A DNA stretch of 64,000 bases from Pseudomonas mosselii (lineage in GTDB: Bacteria; Pseudomonadota; Gammaproteobacteria; Pseudomonadales; Pseudomonadaceae): assembly GCF_019823065.1 (NCBI RefSeq), contig NZ_CP081966.1, forward strand, positions 3,069,501 to 3,133,500. The letters are read 5' to 3'. Below are positions 30,271 through 39,493 of the stretch, piece by piece. The notes under the pieces were generated by a model that ran no database searches, was not told where the DNA came from, and saw nothing but the letters and a program-made list of their open reading frames with translations. How positions within the stretch are numbered: the stretch's first letter is position 1; every line of letters begins with the position of its first letter. The position numbers were made by a program, and so were the translations under genes.

Positions 30271-30501
30271 ATGCCCATGATACACAGCTGCCAGGCGCTC
30301 GCGCTTGAGCAGAATCGCCGGCTGTTCGCCAGCGCCTACCAACTCGAGCATGCCGCCATTGTCCTGCTCGAAGGAGATGGGCTCGACGCCAATCGCTTCG
30401 ACCATTATCATCAGAAACTACGACGCAAGGCTGCTGTACGCTATCAGGAAGCCATCGAACACCTTGCACTGATTCAAGGTACCCGCTCGTCGCCAAAGTG
30501 A
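30271..30501 (+). CDS. Small hypothetical protein
   Basis: 76 residues with CGGAG 6 bases before the ATG. Helical and basic (YHQKLRRKAAVRYQEAIEHLALIQ), with one Cys; no membrane segment. Lies 76 bases before the large sensor protein. Function not recognised. Confidence 0.6.
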   Translation: MPMIHSCQALALEQNRRLFASAYQLEHAAIVLLEGDGLDANRFDHYHQKLRRKAAVRYQEAIEHLALIQGTRSSPK

Positions 30502-30577
30502 GCGGCAGCCTATAATCTGCGCCCAGTGCCCGGCGATTCACCCTGGGCCATTTCCAGGTCCGTACAAGGCTGATGCC

Positions 30578-33500
30578 ATGAAGTCGTCCAGCAAATCGCC
30601 CCTCGCCTCGCCGCACAATCCGGCGCTCAGCCCCAGCCACCTGGACTTCCCCGTGGTCGGCATCGGTGCCTCGGCCGGCGGCCTGGAGGCGATCCGCCGG
30701 TTCTTCCAGCACACCCCGGACAATTCCGGCATGGCGTTCGTCGTCGTGCTGCACCTGTCCCCGGACCACCAGAGCCAAGCCGACCGGATCATCCAGGCCG
30801 TCACCCGCATGCCGGTGCGCCAGGTCAGCGAGCCGGTGCCGATCGAACGCAACCATGTCTACGTGATCTCGCCGGCCAATCGCCTGTCGACCAACGACGG
30901 CTACCTGCGGGTCAGCCCGGCCAAGCGCAACCGCGGCGATCATGTGGCCATCGACCTGTTCTTCCGCGACCTGGCCGACGTGCACAAGGATCACGCTTTC
31001 TGCGTGGTGCTCTCGGGAACCGGCAGCGACGGCGCCGTAGGCCTGTCGCGCATCAAGGAGCAAGGTGGCCTGACCCTGGTGCAGGCACCCGAGGATGCCG
31101 AATACCCCGACATGCCCCGTGCGGCGCTGGCCACCGGCATGGTCGACCTGCTGCTGCCGGTGGATGAAATGCCTGCGCGCCTGGTCGAGTTGTGGCGTAC
31201 GGCGCGCCAGGTGAAGTTACCGGAAATCGAAGACGACAGCCTGCCGCCACCACTGGGAGAGCGAGAGGGCGACCCGGCGGCGAGTGACCCGCTGCTGGAT
31301 GAGATCCTGCTGACGTTGCAAGGCGAGACCGGCCACGACTTCAGCCATTACAAGCGTGCCACCGTGCTGCGTCGCCTGGAGCGCCGGCTGCATGTGACCG
31401 GCCAGACAGACCTGGCCGGCTATCTCGATTTCCTGCAATGCCACCCTGAGGAATCGCGGGCGCTGCTGGCCGACATGCTGATCGGGGTGACCAACTTCTT
31501 CCGCGACCGCGAGGCGTTCGAAGCGTTGCAGCGCCATGTGATGCCCGGCCTGGTCAACATGGATGCCATTGAAGAGGCGGCGCACGAAGTGCGCATCTGG
31601 TCGGCGGGCTGCTCTACCGGCGAGGAGGCCTACAGTTTGGCGATGCTGGTGGCCGAACAGTTGGCGGTGGAGCAGCGTAGCGTCCAGGTGCAGGTATTCG
31701 CGACCGACCTCGACGAACGCGCCATCGGCCTCGGCCGTGCCGGGCAGTATCCAGACGCCATCGCCACCGACGTGTCGGCGGCGCGCCTGCGCCAGTTCTT
31801 CATCAAGGAGGATCAGCACTTCCGGGTGCGCAAGGAAATCCGGGAAAAGGTTCTGTTCGCCCGTCATAACCTGCTATCCGATCCACCGTTCTCCCAACTC
31901 GACCTGATCGTTTGCCGCAACCTGCTGATCTACCTGGACCGCGATGTGCAACGCGACATCCTGCGCCTGTTCCATTTCGCCCTGCGTCCAGGCGGCCATC
32001 TGTTCCTGGGCAGCTCCGAGTCGACGGACCTTGCGGCCGACCTGTTCGTCGCCGTGGACAAACGCAACCGCATCTTCCGCGCCCGGGAGGTGCAGACCAC
32101 CAGCCATCCGGCGCGCCTGCAGGCCCCGGAACCTGCGCTCGCGTCACCTGCCCGGGCACGTAGCAGTCGCCGCTTGTCCTACGCCGAGATCCATCACCGT
32201 GCCCTCGCCCGCTGCACGCCGCCCAGCCTGGTGGTCGATACCGAGGGCAATATCCTGCACATGAGCGAAGGCGTCGGACGCTTCCTGCGTCACGCGGGTG
32301 GCGAGCTCAGCCACAACCTGCTCAACCTGGTCATCGCCCCGTTACGGCCCGCCCTGCGCAGCACCTTGCTGCAAGCGCAAGGCAGCGGCCAGGCGGTGAC
32401 CTCGCGCAGGGTCGAGGTCAACCTCGACGAATACTCGACCTCGGTGCAGATCCTGATCCAACCCCACCAGGATGACCCCAGTGGCACCGACTGCCTTCTG
32501 GTGGTGTTCCAGAGCATCGAAGTCGACGGCAATGCAGGCCCCAGCCCTGCTCTCGAGCAGAGCGAAGGCATGTTGTTGACCAACCTGGAGCGCGAACTGC
32601 ATCGCACACGGCTGCAATTGCAGGAAACCATCGAGCAATCGGAGTTTTCCAGCCAGGAGCTGACCGCTTCCAACGAGGAAATGCAGGCGATCAACGAGGA
32701 GCTGCGCTCGGCCAGCGAGGAGCTGGAAACCAGCAAGGAAGAGCTGCAGTCGATCAACGAAGAGCTGCTGACGGTCAACTACGAGCTCAAGACCAAGGTC
32801 GAGGAAACCGACAAGGTCAACGACTACCTGAGCAACCTGATCGCCTCGACCGACATCGCCACGGTGTTCGTCGACCGCAACCTGTGCATCCGCTGGTTCA
32901 CCCCCCGGGCCACCGACATCTTCAGCATGTTGCCGGTGGACACCGGCCGTTCGCTGCTCGACATCACCCATCGCCTGGACTACCCAGGCCTGGCTGACGA
33001 TGCCCGTGCGGTGGTCGAACGCGAGACCACCATCGAACGCGAAGTGCTCGGCCACAACCAGCACTGGTACCTGGCCCGCCTGCTGCCCTACCGGGCCAGC
33101 GAGCGCCACGTCGACGGCACCGTACTGACCTTCATCGACATCAGCCAGAGCCGCGCCGCGGAGGAACGCCTGCGCCAGGGCGAGGAACGCATGCGCCTGG
33201 TGGCGGAAAGCACCCATGACTTCGCCATCATCCTGCTTGACGAACAAGGCCTGATCACCGACTGGAACACGGGGGCCGCGCTGATTTTCGGCTATGGCAA
33301 GGACGAGGTCCTCGGCCGCCACTACCAGCTGATCTTCACCGAACAGGACCAGGCCAGCGGCGTGCCGGAGCGTGAACTGCGCAGCGCCCGCCTCCATGGT
33401 CGTGGTCAGGACGAGCGCTGGCACGTACGCAAGGATGGCAGCCGTTTCTATTGCAGCGGCGAGGTGTCGCGCCTCAAGGGCAGCAGCTTGCGGGGCTACG

Positions 33501-34702
33501 TCAAGATCGCCCGCGACCTCACCGGCCACAAGCGCCTGCACGACGAGCAGAGCAAGCAACTGGCCGAGTCGCAGAGCACCAGTCACATGAAGGACGAGTT
33601 TTTCGCCGTCATGTCCCATGAACTCAAGCACCCGCTGAACCTGATCCAGCTCAACGCCGAGATCCTGCGGCGGTCGCCGTCGGTGAAAGCCGCCAGCGCT
33701 GCCAGCAAGGCCATCGGCGTTATCTGCGACGCGGTCTCCAGTCAAGCGCGGATCATCGACGATCTGCTTGATGTCGCTCGCATCCGCACCGGCAAACTCA
33801 AGCTCAAGACCCAGGTGATCGACCTGGGCACGGTACTTCAGGGGATCCATGCTGTGGTGCTTAACGAACAGCATCTTTGCGCCGTGCGCCTGGCACTGCC
33901 TGCGGATGGCGCGCCTGTTCACGTGGAGGCCGATGGCACGCGGCTCGAGCAGATCATCTGGAATCTGCTGAACAACGCATTGAAATTCAGCCCCGCAGGC
34001 AGCGAGATTCGCGTGGTACTCGCCAGACAGGACGCCCATGCCCGCCTGGAGGTGATCGATCAGGGTGTCGGCCTGACCGAGGACAGCCTGGAGAGCGTTT
34101 TCGACCTGTTCACCCAGGCCGCCCCACAGCTGTCCGGCAACCGCGACGGCCTGGGTATCGGCCTGTCACTGGTGCGCCAGCTGGTCGAGGCCCATGGCGG
34201 GACGGTGGCGGCGTATTCCCCGGGGCTGGGTTGCGGCACGACCTTCACGGTCTGCCTGCCACTGTGCGCGCCCGGGCGTCAGGCCCCGAACGAGGCATCC
34301 GGGCAGACCAGCGACGGCCGCCTGGACGGCGTCAAGGTGCTGCTGGTGGACGACTCGGTGGAAATACTCGAGGTCATGCAGCAGTTGCTGGAGATGGAAG
34401 GCGCGCAAGTCGAGGCCTATAGCTATCCGCAAGCGGCGCTGGAGGCCGCCGCCAGCGGGCGCTACGATATCATCCTGTCCGATATCGGCATGCCGGTGAT
34501 GGACGGCCACGCCCTGATCAAGGCGCTGCGTGCCCTGGGGCACCTGCGCTACACGCCGGCCATTGCCCTGACCGGCTATGGTGCCAGCGCCGACCAGTAC
34601 CGCTCACGCCAATCAGGCTTCGACCGGCACCTGAGCAAACCGGTGGGGTACGACGACCTGGTCGAGGCCATAGAGACATTGTGCGGATCGGAGCCCTATT
34701 GA
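30578..34702 (+). CDS. CheB-CheR-PAS-histidine kinase-receiver hybrid protein
   Basis: 1374 residues. Order: CheB methylesterase-like domain (~24-210; catalytic Ser S32 in GIGASAGG, His in VVLHLSPDH, Asp in LSGTGSDGAVG), CheR methyltransferase domain (~235-500; MLIGVTNFFRD, WSAGCSTGEEAYSLAM, FATDLDERAI, DLIVCRNLLIYLD), PAS-like region (~530-680), a long coiled coil of repeated NEEL/SEEL units (~690-765), PAS (~765-880), PAS (~880-1000), HisKA (MSHELKHPLNLIQ), HATPase (NLLNNALKFSP, GLGIGLSLVRQLVEAHGG) and receiver (LLVDDSVEI, LSDIGMPVMDG, LSKPVGYDD). All catalytic motifs look intact. No chemotaxis genes are nearby, so it is likely a stand-alone stress or signal integrator. Confidence 0.9.
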   Translation: MKSSSKSPLASPHNPALSPSHLDFPVVGIGASAGGLEAIRRFFQHTPDNSGMAFVVVLHLSPDHQSQADRIIQAVTRMPVRQVSEPVPIERNHVYVISPANRLSTNDGYLRVSPAKRNRGDHVAIDLFFRDLADVHKDHAFCVVLSGTGSDGAVGLSRIKEQGGLTLVQAPEDAEYPDMPRAALATGMVDLLLPVDEMPARLVELWRTARQVKLPEIEDDSLPPPLGEREGDPAASDPLLDEILLTLQGETGHDFSHYKRATVLRRLERRLHVTGQTDLAGYLDFLQCHPEESRALLADMLIGVTNFFRDREAFEALQRHVMPGLVNMDAIEEAAHEVRIWSAGCSTGEEAYSLAMLVAEQLAVEQRSVQVQVFATDLDERAIGLGRAGQYPDAIATDVSAARLRQFFIKEDQHFRVRKEIREKVLFARHNLLSDPPFSQLDLIVCRNLLIYLDRDVQRDILRLFHFALRPGGHLFLGSSESTDLAADLFVAVDKRNRIFRAREVQTTSHPARLQAPEPALASPARARSSRRLSYAEIHHRALARCTPPSLVVDTEGNILHMSEGVGRFLRHAGGELSHNLLNLVIAPLRPALRSTLLQAQGSGQAVTSRRVEVNLDEYSTSVQILIQPHQDDPSGTDCLLVVFQSIEVDGNAGPSPALEQSEGMLLTNLERELHRTRLQLQETIEQSEFSSQELTASNEEMQAINEELRSASEELETSKEELQSINEELLTVNYELKTKVEETDKVNDYLSNLIASTDIATVFVDRNLCIRWFTPRATDIFSMLPVDTGRSLLDITHRLDYPGLADDARAVVERETTIEREVLGHNQHWYLARLLPYRASERHVDGTVLTFIDISQSRAAEERLRQGEERMRLVAESTHDFAIILLDEQGLITDWNTGAALIFGYGKDEVLGRHYQLIFTEQDQASGVPERELRSARLHGRGQDERWHVRKDGSRFYCSGEVSRLKGSSLRGYVKIARDLTGHKRLHDEQSKQLAESQSTSHMKDEFFAVMSHELKHPLNLIQLNAEILRRSPSVKAASAASKAIGVICDAVSSQARIIDDLLDVARIRTGKLKLKTQVIDLGTVLQGIHAVVLNEQHLCAVRLALPADGAPVHVEADGTRLEQIIWNLLNNALKFSPAGSEIRVVLARQDAHARLEVIDQGVGLTEDSLESVFDLFTQAAPQLSGNRDGLGIGLSLVRQLVEAHGGTVAAYSPGLGCGTTFTVCLPLCAPGRQAPNEASGQTSDGRLDGVKVLLVDDSVEILEVMQQLLEMEGAQVEAYSYPQAALEAAASGRYDIILSDIGMPVMDGHALIKALRALGHLRYTPAIALTGYGASADQYRSRQSGFDRHLSKPVGYDDLVEAIETLCGSEPY

Positions 34703-34754
34703 GCTTGGGCTGGCACAGCGTCGTCAAGACGCATTCCATCGCCCCCTGCCCCAC

Positions 34755-35306
34755 TCATGCATGCACGCTCCATTGCACCGCATCCGCAGCGATGGGCAAT
34801 TCGTCGATGGCGTGGATCATCCCGCTGACCAGGGCCTCCTCCGGCCCCAGGATACGCGGATAGGCCATCAAGTAACGCGGCACGTCCAGCACGTCGCTGG
34901 CGCCTTCGGTTCGTTCGGCGACGATCTGCGCATACAGGCGCAGGTCGTAGTCCAGGCTCATGGCGTATTCGGCCATGCGCGCATGGTCCACCGAGCCGTG
35001 CAAGGTCCAGTGGAAGGGATGGAACAGGAACTTGCTGCAGGCACAGGCGGTACGGTGAACACCGGCCAGAAACAGGATGTTGCCCATCGACTCGACCGTG
35101 CCCAGGTTGTGGGTATGCACCGGCACCGGCAAGGCGCGCAGGAAGTTGTACAGGGTAAAGCCGTAGCTGCATTCGCCGCCCATGGTGGCGATGTTCACTT
35201 GCAACAGCTCGGCGCCCTGCTGCAGGGCCTTGGAGCAGGTATTGATCAGATTGCCGCAGGTCGCGGAGTTGATCGGGCCGGTGTAGTGGATGATATGTCT
35301 GGCCAT
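34755..35306 (-). CDS. ClpP-like serine protease (orphan)
   Basis: 183 residues, ClpP/crotonase fold: IIHYTGPINSATCGNLIN, VNIATMGGECSYGFTLYNFLR, and a nucleophile Ser in GTVESMGNILFLAG, then FHPFHWTLHG in the place of the catalytic His. It lacks the usual MPGG/HQP sequence of housekeeping ClpP, so it is a divergent orphan form. It is followed upstream by the small membrane protein and the 49-residue protein on the same strand. Confidence 0.75.
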   Translation of the reverse strand: MARHIIHYTGPINSATCGNLINTCSKALQQGAELLQVNIATMGGECSYGFTLYNFLRALPVPVHTHNLGTVESMGNILFLAGVHRTACACSKFLFHPFHWTLHGSVDHARMAEYAMSLDYDLRLYAQIVAERTEGASDVLDVPRYLMAYPRILGPEEALVSGMIHAIDELPIAADAVQWSVHA

Positions 35307-35320
35307 GTCGTCCTCCAGGG

Positions 35321-35716
35321 TCAGTCAGGCGTGTGCTTTTGCGCAAGGTCACTGCCCGGCGCCGCCAGGTCGTGCTCGCCGATCTGCTGGTAATGCTTGC
35401 GCAGCGCATGCAGTTCGGCCGGCCCCATGTCTTCGAGGTCGAGCAGGGCCTTGTGCGCCCGCTTGGTGGTGCGCAGCAGCTCGTCGATCTTGATGTGCAG
35501 CTCATCGTTGTCGCGGTTCTGGGTGTTCTGGATCAGGAACACCATGAGGAAGGTGATGATCGTGGTCGAGGTATTGATCACCAGTTGCCAGGTGTCGTTG
35601 AAGTGGAACAATGGCCCGCTGACGCCCCAGGCGATGATCAGCATCAATGCGATGACGAAGGTCACCGGGCGTCCACTGTGGCTGGCCAGCCATTGGGCAA
35701 ACCGGTCGAATTTCAT
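35321..35716 (-). CDS. Low-affinity iron permease family small membrane protein
   Basis: 131 residues. Two hydrophobic segments (PVTFVIALMLIIAWGVSGPLF and LVINTSTTIITFLMVFLIQNTQNRD) then a cytoplasmic helical tail with LHIKIDELLRTTKRAHKALLDLEDM. NTSTTIITFLMVFLIQN is the hallmark of PF04120-type proteins; the transport role implied by the name is not established. The start overlaps the stop of the 49-residue gene before it (ATGA). Confidence 0.8.
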   Translation of the reverse strand: MKFDRFAQWLASHSGRPVTFVIALMLIIAWGVSGPLFHFNDTWQLVINTSTTIITFLMVFLIQNTQNRDNDELHIKIDELLRTTKRAHKALLDLEDMGPAELHALRKHYQQIGEHDLAAPGSDLAQKHTPD

Positions 35717-35862
35717 GCGTTGGGTCTACTCCAGGCCGGTGGCCTGGTTTCACCGGGCAGTCCCTCGATGTCCGGGTCGTCCGGCTGCACTTGCGGTTGT
35801 CCCTCACCCGGTTGCACCGTGGCTTGCGGTTGATCGTCGTCAAAAGCATTTTCGCTGTTCAT
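35713..35862 (-). CDS. 49-residue acidic protein
   Basis: MNSENAFDDDQPQATVQPGE then proline/aspartate-rich residues to the stop, which overlaps the membrane-protein start by ATGA. GAGGTGAG sits just before the ATG. The overlap and ribosome site argue for a real gene despite its size. Function unknown. Confidence 0.6.
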   Translation of the reverse strand: MNSENAFDDDQPQATVQPGEGQPQVQPDDPDIEGLPGETRPPAWSRPNA

Positions 35863-36093
35863 GGCTCACCTCGGTTTGCGCGCCGGCATGCGGTGGAGGC
35901 GCGCAAGGCGAGCAAAGTTCCAGTTTTTCTCGCCAACCACGCGCTGTACCGCGGTTGTTCACCCGCTAAATGTTTGCCTCGCAGTCCTTCAGGCAACCGG
36001 TCCGAAAATCGGAAAATCATTGCAGTGCGATGACTCACGGCCCAGTCATAACTGAACACAGACCTTCCTGTGTTCGACCAGAGGTAAGCCATC

Positions 36094-36378
36094 ATGGCTA
36101 ACAATCAAGACAAGGGCGGCGACCGTAGCGCCGACACCAACGTGGGCAACGCCGGCCAGCAAGGGGGCCACGGCTCGGCGGGCGACATGACCGACCGGCA
36201 AAAAGGTGGCCAACGACCTGATGACAAGACCGACAAGGAGTGGGCGCAATCCCAGGACACCGGGCGACAAGGCGGGCAATCGCTGGAGCAGCCTGAGGAC
36301 AAGGAAAACCTCTCCGACACCGGAACAGTCGGCGGCCAACAACGTGACCCAGGCCAACGCATGGACAAGGAACGCTGA
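36094..36378 (+). CDS. Glycine/glutamine-rich hydrophilin-like stress protein
   Basis: 94 residues, no hydrophobic stretch, rich in G, Q, D and K (GNAGQQGGHGSAGDMTDRQK). GAGG lies before the ATG at proper distance. Composition matches hydrophilins that protect cells from drying or osmotic stress. No enzymatic motif. Induction in stationary phase is inferred from its neighbours. Confidence 0.7.
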   Translation: MANNQDKGGDRSADTNVGNAGQQGGHGSAGDMTDRQKGGQRPDDKTDKEWAQSQDTGRQGGQSLEQPEDKENLSDTGTVGGQQRDPGQRMDKER

Positions 36379-36484
36379 TTGCAAAGGCGTTCCCCAGGGC
36401 GACAGCGTTCGCCCTGGGGAGGTATTGGACAGTTGCGGTACAAGCACGAAGCAAGGCCGCGCTTTAGCTGACGAGGTAAAGCCC

Positions 36485-36628
36485 ATGATAGGCCCCGATC
36501 ATCCAGATCCTTATGTCGATGAAATACCGCACGACCCCGGCGACAAGGTACCGCCGCCCGATCCGAAACACGAGGCACCCGACTGGCCGGAAGGCCAAGT
36601 GGCACCCGAGGAACAATCTGACGGATGA
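36485..36628 (+). CDS. 47-residue acidic proline-rich protein
   Basis: MIGPDHPDPYVDEIPHDPGD and then PPPDPKHEAPDWPEGQ. GAGGT lies 7 bases before the ATG. Likely disordered; same flavour as the proteins at 29488 and 35713. Function unknown. Confidence 0.6.
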   Translation: MIGPDHPDPYVDEIPHDPGDKVPPPDPKHEAPDWPEGQVAPEEQSDG

Positions 36629-36701
36629 CCGCACCTTGACCTTGGGCGGCAGGAGCACAGCCCTTCGCCTCCCAGGGCCCATCGAAAACGGAGATCGAAA
36701 A

Positions 36702-37244
36702 ATGACTGCTCAACTGAATGGCAAGCGCGTTGCCTTCCTGGTCACTGATGGTTTTGAACAGGTGGAACTGACGGGGCCTCGCGAAGCGCTCGAAACAAAT
36801 GGAGCGGTAATCGACATTCTGAGTGACAAGGAGGGAACCGTTCGCGGCTGGAACCATGACAAGCCTGCCGATGAGTTTGCGGTGGACGCCACCTTCGAGA
36901 GCGCCCACCTTGATCTTTACGATGCCATTGTGGTGCCGGGGGGCGTACAGAACTCCGATACCATTCGCCTGATGCCTGCAGCGCAGAAATTGGTGAAAAG
37001 CCACGACTCGGCAAGCAGACCCTTGGCGGTCATTTGCCATGGCGCTTGGCTGCTGGTATCGAGTGATCTGGCCAAAGGCAGACGGATGACCAGCTACAAG
37101 ACCTTGCAGGATGATATTCGCAACGCTGGCGGCAACTGGGTAAATGAAGAAGTGGTGGTGGACGGCAATCTGATTACCAGTCGCCAGCCAGACGATATTC
37201 CGGCCTTCAACGAGCAGTTGATCAAGGCGCTGGCCGGTAGCTAG
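36702..37244 (+). CDS. DJ-1/PfpI family protein
   Basis: 180 residues. PfpI/YhbO type: RVAFLVTDGFEQVELTGPREAL with the catalytic-site Glu, VVPGGVQNSDTIRL and the nucleophile Cys in AVICHGAWLLVSSDLAKGR. Family members act in stress defence (glyoxalase or deglycase, claims disputed). Codon use is slightly more AT-rich than that of its neighbours. Confidence 0.9.
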   Translation: MTAQLNGKRVAFLVTDGFEQVELTGPREALETNGAVIDILSDKEGTVRGWNHDKPADEFAVDATFESAHLDLYDAIVVPGGVQNSDTIRLMPAAQKLVKSHDSASRPLAVICHGAWLLVSSDLAKGRRMTSYKTLQDDIRNAGGNWVNEEVVVDGNLITSRQPDDIPAFNEQLIKALAGS

Positions 37245-37260
37245 GCAGTCCTTCGTTCCG

Positions 37261-37551
37261 TCAGTGGGAAGCGGCATCGGAAGAGGATTGAGAACAGGCC
37301 AGCTCACGCGCCCTGGCAACACCCCATAGCAGGGCGGTCGTCATGGACTGCCCCGGGCGCGTCCCATAGGCTTCTTCGTGGATCAATGCACCGTCCTGGC
37401 GATAGATGCCCATGAACAACTGTGTGGTTCCAACACGTGAAAGGCGCACCTGGACATCTATAGTCCAGCCGGTATCAAGTATTTCAGTGTGCGTACGGCA
37501 ATGTAGCTGCGCATCCATCCAATCCCAATACGTCTGACCTCTTTCTCTCAT
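37261..37551 (-). CDS. Conserved small hypothetical protein
   Basis: 96 residues: MRERGQTYWDWMDAQLHCRT, then a beta-rich middle (DVQVRLSRVGTTQLFMGIYRQDGALIHEEAYGTRPGQSMTTALLWGVARAREL). GGGAG lies 6 bases before ATG 37551, which is better than GTG 37554. No known function recognised. It is convergent with the PfpI gene. Confidence 0.7.
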   Translation of the reverse strand: MRERGQTYWDWMDAQLHCRTHTEILDTGWTIDVQVRLSRVGTTQLFMGIYRQDGALIHEEAYGTRPGQSMTTALLWGVARARELACSQSSSDAASH

Positions 37552-37805
37552 CACGTTCTCCCACGGTGAGATCTAAGTAAGACACATTGTCGGAAACTAG
37601 GCTGACCACCGATCGTTTTTTTGGAACCCTTTCAACACGTTGAGAGGCTGATCGCTGACTTATCAGTCATAGAAAGAACCAAACGGCGGTGCCTTGTCGC
37701 CAACAAAGCTCCGCCAGGGCCGCCAGCGCCACTCGTCAATCCTGATGAACCCTCTCGCGCCGCTACCAGTCGCTACTGATAAGTACACGAACACAGGGGG
37801 CTCTC

Positions 37806-38723
37806 GTGAGCGAGATCCGTATTGGTATTTCCGGTTGGCGCTATGGCCCATGGCGCAAGGACTTTTACCCCAAGGGGCTACGCCAGGACGACGAACTGGC
37901 CTTCGCCTCGCGAGCGGTCAACAGCATCGAGATCAATGGTTCGTTCTACGCGCTGCAGACACCGGAACGCTATGGTCATTGGCGTGACCAAACACCCCAG
38001 GGCTTCGTGTTCTCGGTCAAGGCGCCGCGTTATATCACCCATGTGCGCAGGCTTCGAGAGATCGACGAGCCGCTTGCCAACTTCTTCGCATCGGGCCCGC
38101 TAATGCTGGGCGACAAGCTGGGGCCATTCCTGTGGCAGTTTCCGCCGAGCCTGAAATTTGATGCGCAACGCTTCAGCGATTTCCTGGCCAAGCTGCCGCG
38201 TGATCGCAACGCTGCCCGCCTCCTTGCCCGCCAGGCGGCCGAGCGCCTGCAAGACAACGGCGGCACGGCCATCCGCGGCAACCAGCGCCTGCGCCACGCC
38301 GTGGAAATTCGCCACCCCAGCTTCCTCTGCGACACCTTTATCAACCTGCTGCGCAAGCACAAGATTGCCTTGGTGGTCGCTGACAGCGCGGGCAAATGGC
38401 CTTATGTCGAGGAGATCACGGCCGATTTCGTGTACCTGCGCCTGCATGGCGATGTCGAGCTCTACAGCAGCGGCTACACCGCCAGCGCACTGCGCCGCTG
38501 GCGCCTGCGCATCCAGGCCTGGGCTGCGGGCGGCCAACCGGAAGATGCCCGGCGCGTCGTACGCCGGGCCCCTGCAAAACGCGCATCCCGTGACGTGTAC
38601 TGTTACTTCGACAACGACCAGAAAGTGCATGCCCCCTACGATGCCCGCCGCCTGCTGGCCAAGCTCGGCCTTGACGGCGAGCTGGTGACCGAGCCTGGCG
38701 TCGAGCCGCAGGAGCCTCTATGA
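37806..38723 (+). CDS. DUF72 domain protein
   Basis: 305 residues from GTG. DUF72 hallmarks: IRIGISGWRYGPWRKDFYP, VNSIEINGSFYALQ, FVFSVKAPRYITH, LGPFLWQFPPSLKFD, HAVEIRHPSF and YLRLHGDVELYSSGY. A TIM-barrel-like fold; function unknown. Overlaps the next gene by ATGA, so it is the first gene of a four-gene run to ybhN. Confidence 0.9.
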   Translation: MSEIRIGISGWRYGPWRKDFYPKGLRQDDELAFASRAVNSIEINGSFYALQTPERYGHWRDQTPQGFVFSVKAPRYITHVRRLREIDEPLANFFASGPLMLGDKLGPFLWQFPPSLKFDAQRFSDFLAKLPRDRNAARLLARQAAERLQDNGGTAIRGNQRLRHAVEIRHPSFLCDTFINLLRKHKIALVVADSAGKWPYVEEITADFVYLRLHGDVELYSSGYTASALRRWRLRIQAWAAGGQPEDARRVVRRAPAKRASRDVYCYFDNDQKVHAPYDARRLLAKLGLDGELVTEPGVEPQEPL

Positions 38724-39493
38724 ACGGGACCCTGCCCACTCCCCGCTGCATCATCGACAAGGTGACCGCCGTGCACCGCCTGACGGTGCTGACCCTCAAC
38801 GTGCACAAGGGCTTTACCCTGTTCAATCGCCGTTTCATCCTGCCAGAGCTGCGCGAGGCGGTGCGCGCCACCGGGGCCGACCTGGTGTTCCTGCAAGAGG
38901 TGCATGGCAGCCACCACGGGCATGCCGAACGCCACCCGACCTGGCCGACGACGCCTCAGTACGAATTCCTCGCCGACAGCATGTGGCCGCAGTTCGCCTA
39001 CGGGCGCAACGCGGTCTATCCCCATGGCGACCATGGCAACGCCCTGCTGTCCAAGTTTCCGATCCGCGCCCACGACAACCTCGACGTGACAATCCACGGC
39101 AACGAGGAACGCGGCCTGCTGCATTGCCTGCTCGAAGTGCCTGGCCATGAGCAGGTACACGCGATCTGCGTGCACCTGGGGCTGCGCGAGGCCCATCGCC
39201 AGCGCCAGGTCGGCCTGCTGCTGGCATTGCTCGACAGCCTGCCGCCGGACGAGCCGGTCATCATCGCCGGTGACTTCAACGACTGGCGCCTGAAAGTGGA
39301 TTCGCGGCTCTCAGAATACCTGGTCGAGGCCTTTGGCAGGCCGGCGCGCAGCTTTCCCGCCCGCCTGCCGCTGCTGCGCCTGGACCGCATCTACCTGCGC
39401 AATGCGCAAGCCTGCCAAGCGCGGGTGTTGTCCCGATACCCCTGGTCACACCTCTCCGACCATGCCCCACTGGTGGCGCAGGTGACGCTATGA
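38720..39493 (+). CDS. Endonuclease/exonuclease/phosphatase (EEP) family protein
   Basis: 257 residues. EEP motifs in order: LTLNVHKGF, LVFLQEVHG (metal-binding Glu), YPHGDHGNALLSK, VIIAGDFNDWRL and the C-terminal SDHAPLVAQV. Equivalent to YbhP, which lies next to clsB and ybhN in E. coli. Substrate unknown; a role in lipid or inositol-phosphate turnover is speculative. Confidence 0.9.
   Translation: MNGTLPTPRCIIDKVTAVHRLTVLTLNVHKGFTLFNRRFILPELREAVRATGADLVFLQEVHGSHHGHAERHPTWPTTPQYEFLADSMWPQFAYGRNAVYPHGDHGNALLSKFPIRAHDNLDVTIHGNEERGLLHCLLEVPGHEQVHAICVHLGLREAHRQRQVGLLLALLDSLPPDEPVIIAGDFNDWRLKVDSRLSEYLVEAFGRPARSFPARLPLLRLDRIYLRNAQACQARVLSRYPWSHLSDHAPLVAQVTL

Noticed and set aside
34518..34754. 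Minus-strand frame between the hybrid sensor and the ClpP-like gene
   Set aside because: Overlaps the receiver domain in antisense, has no ribosome site and no recognisable sequence.
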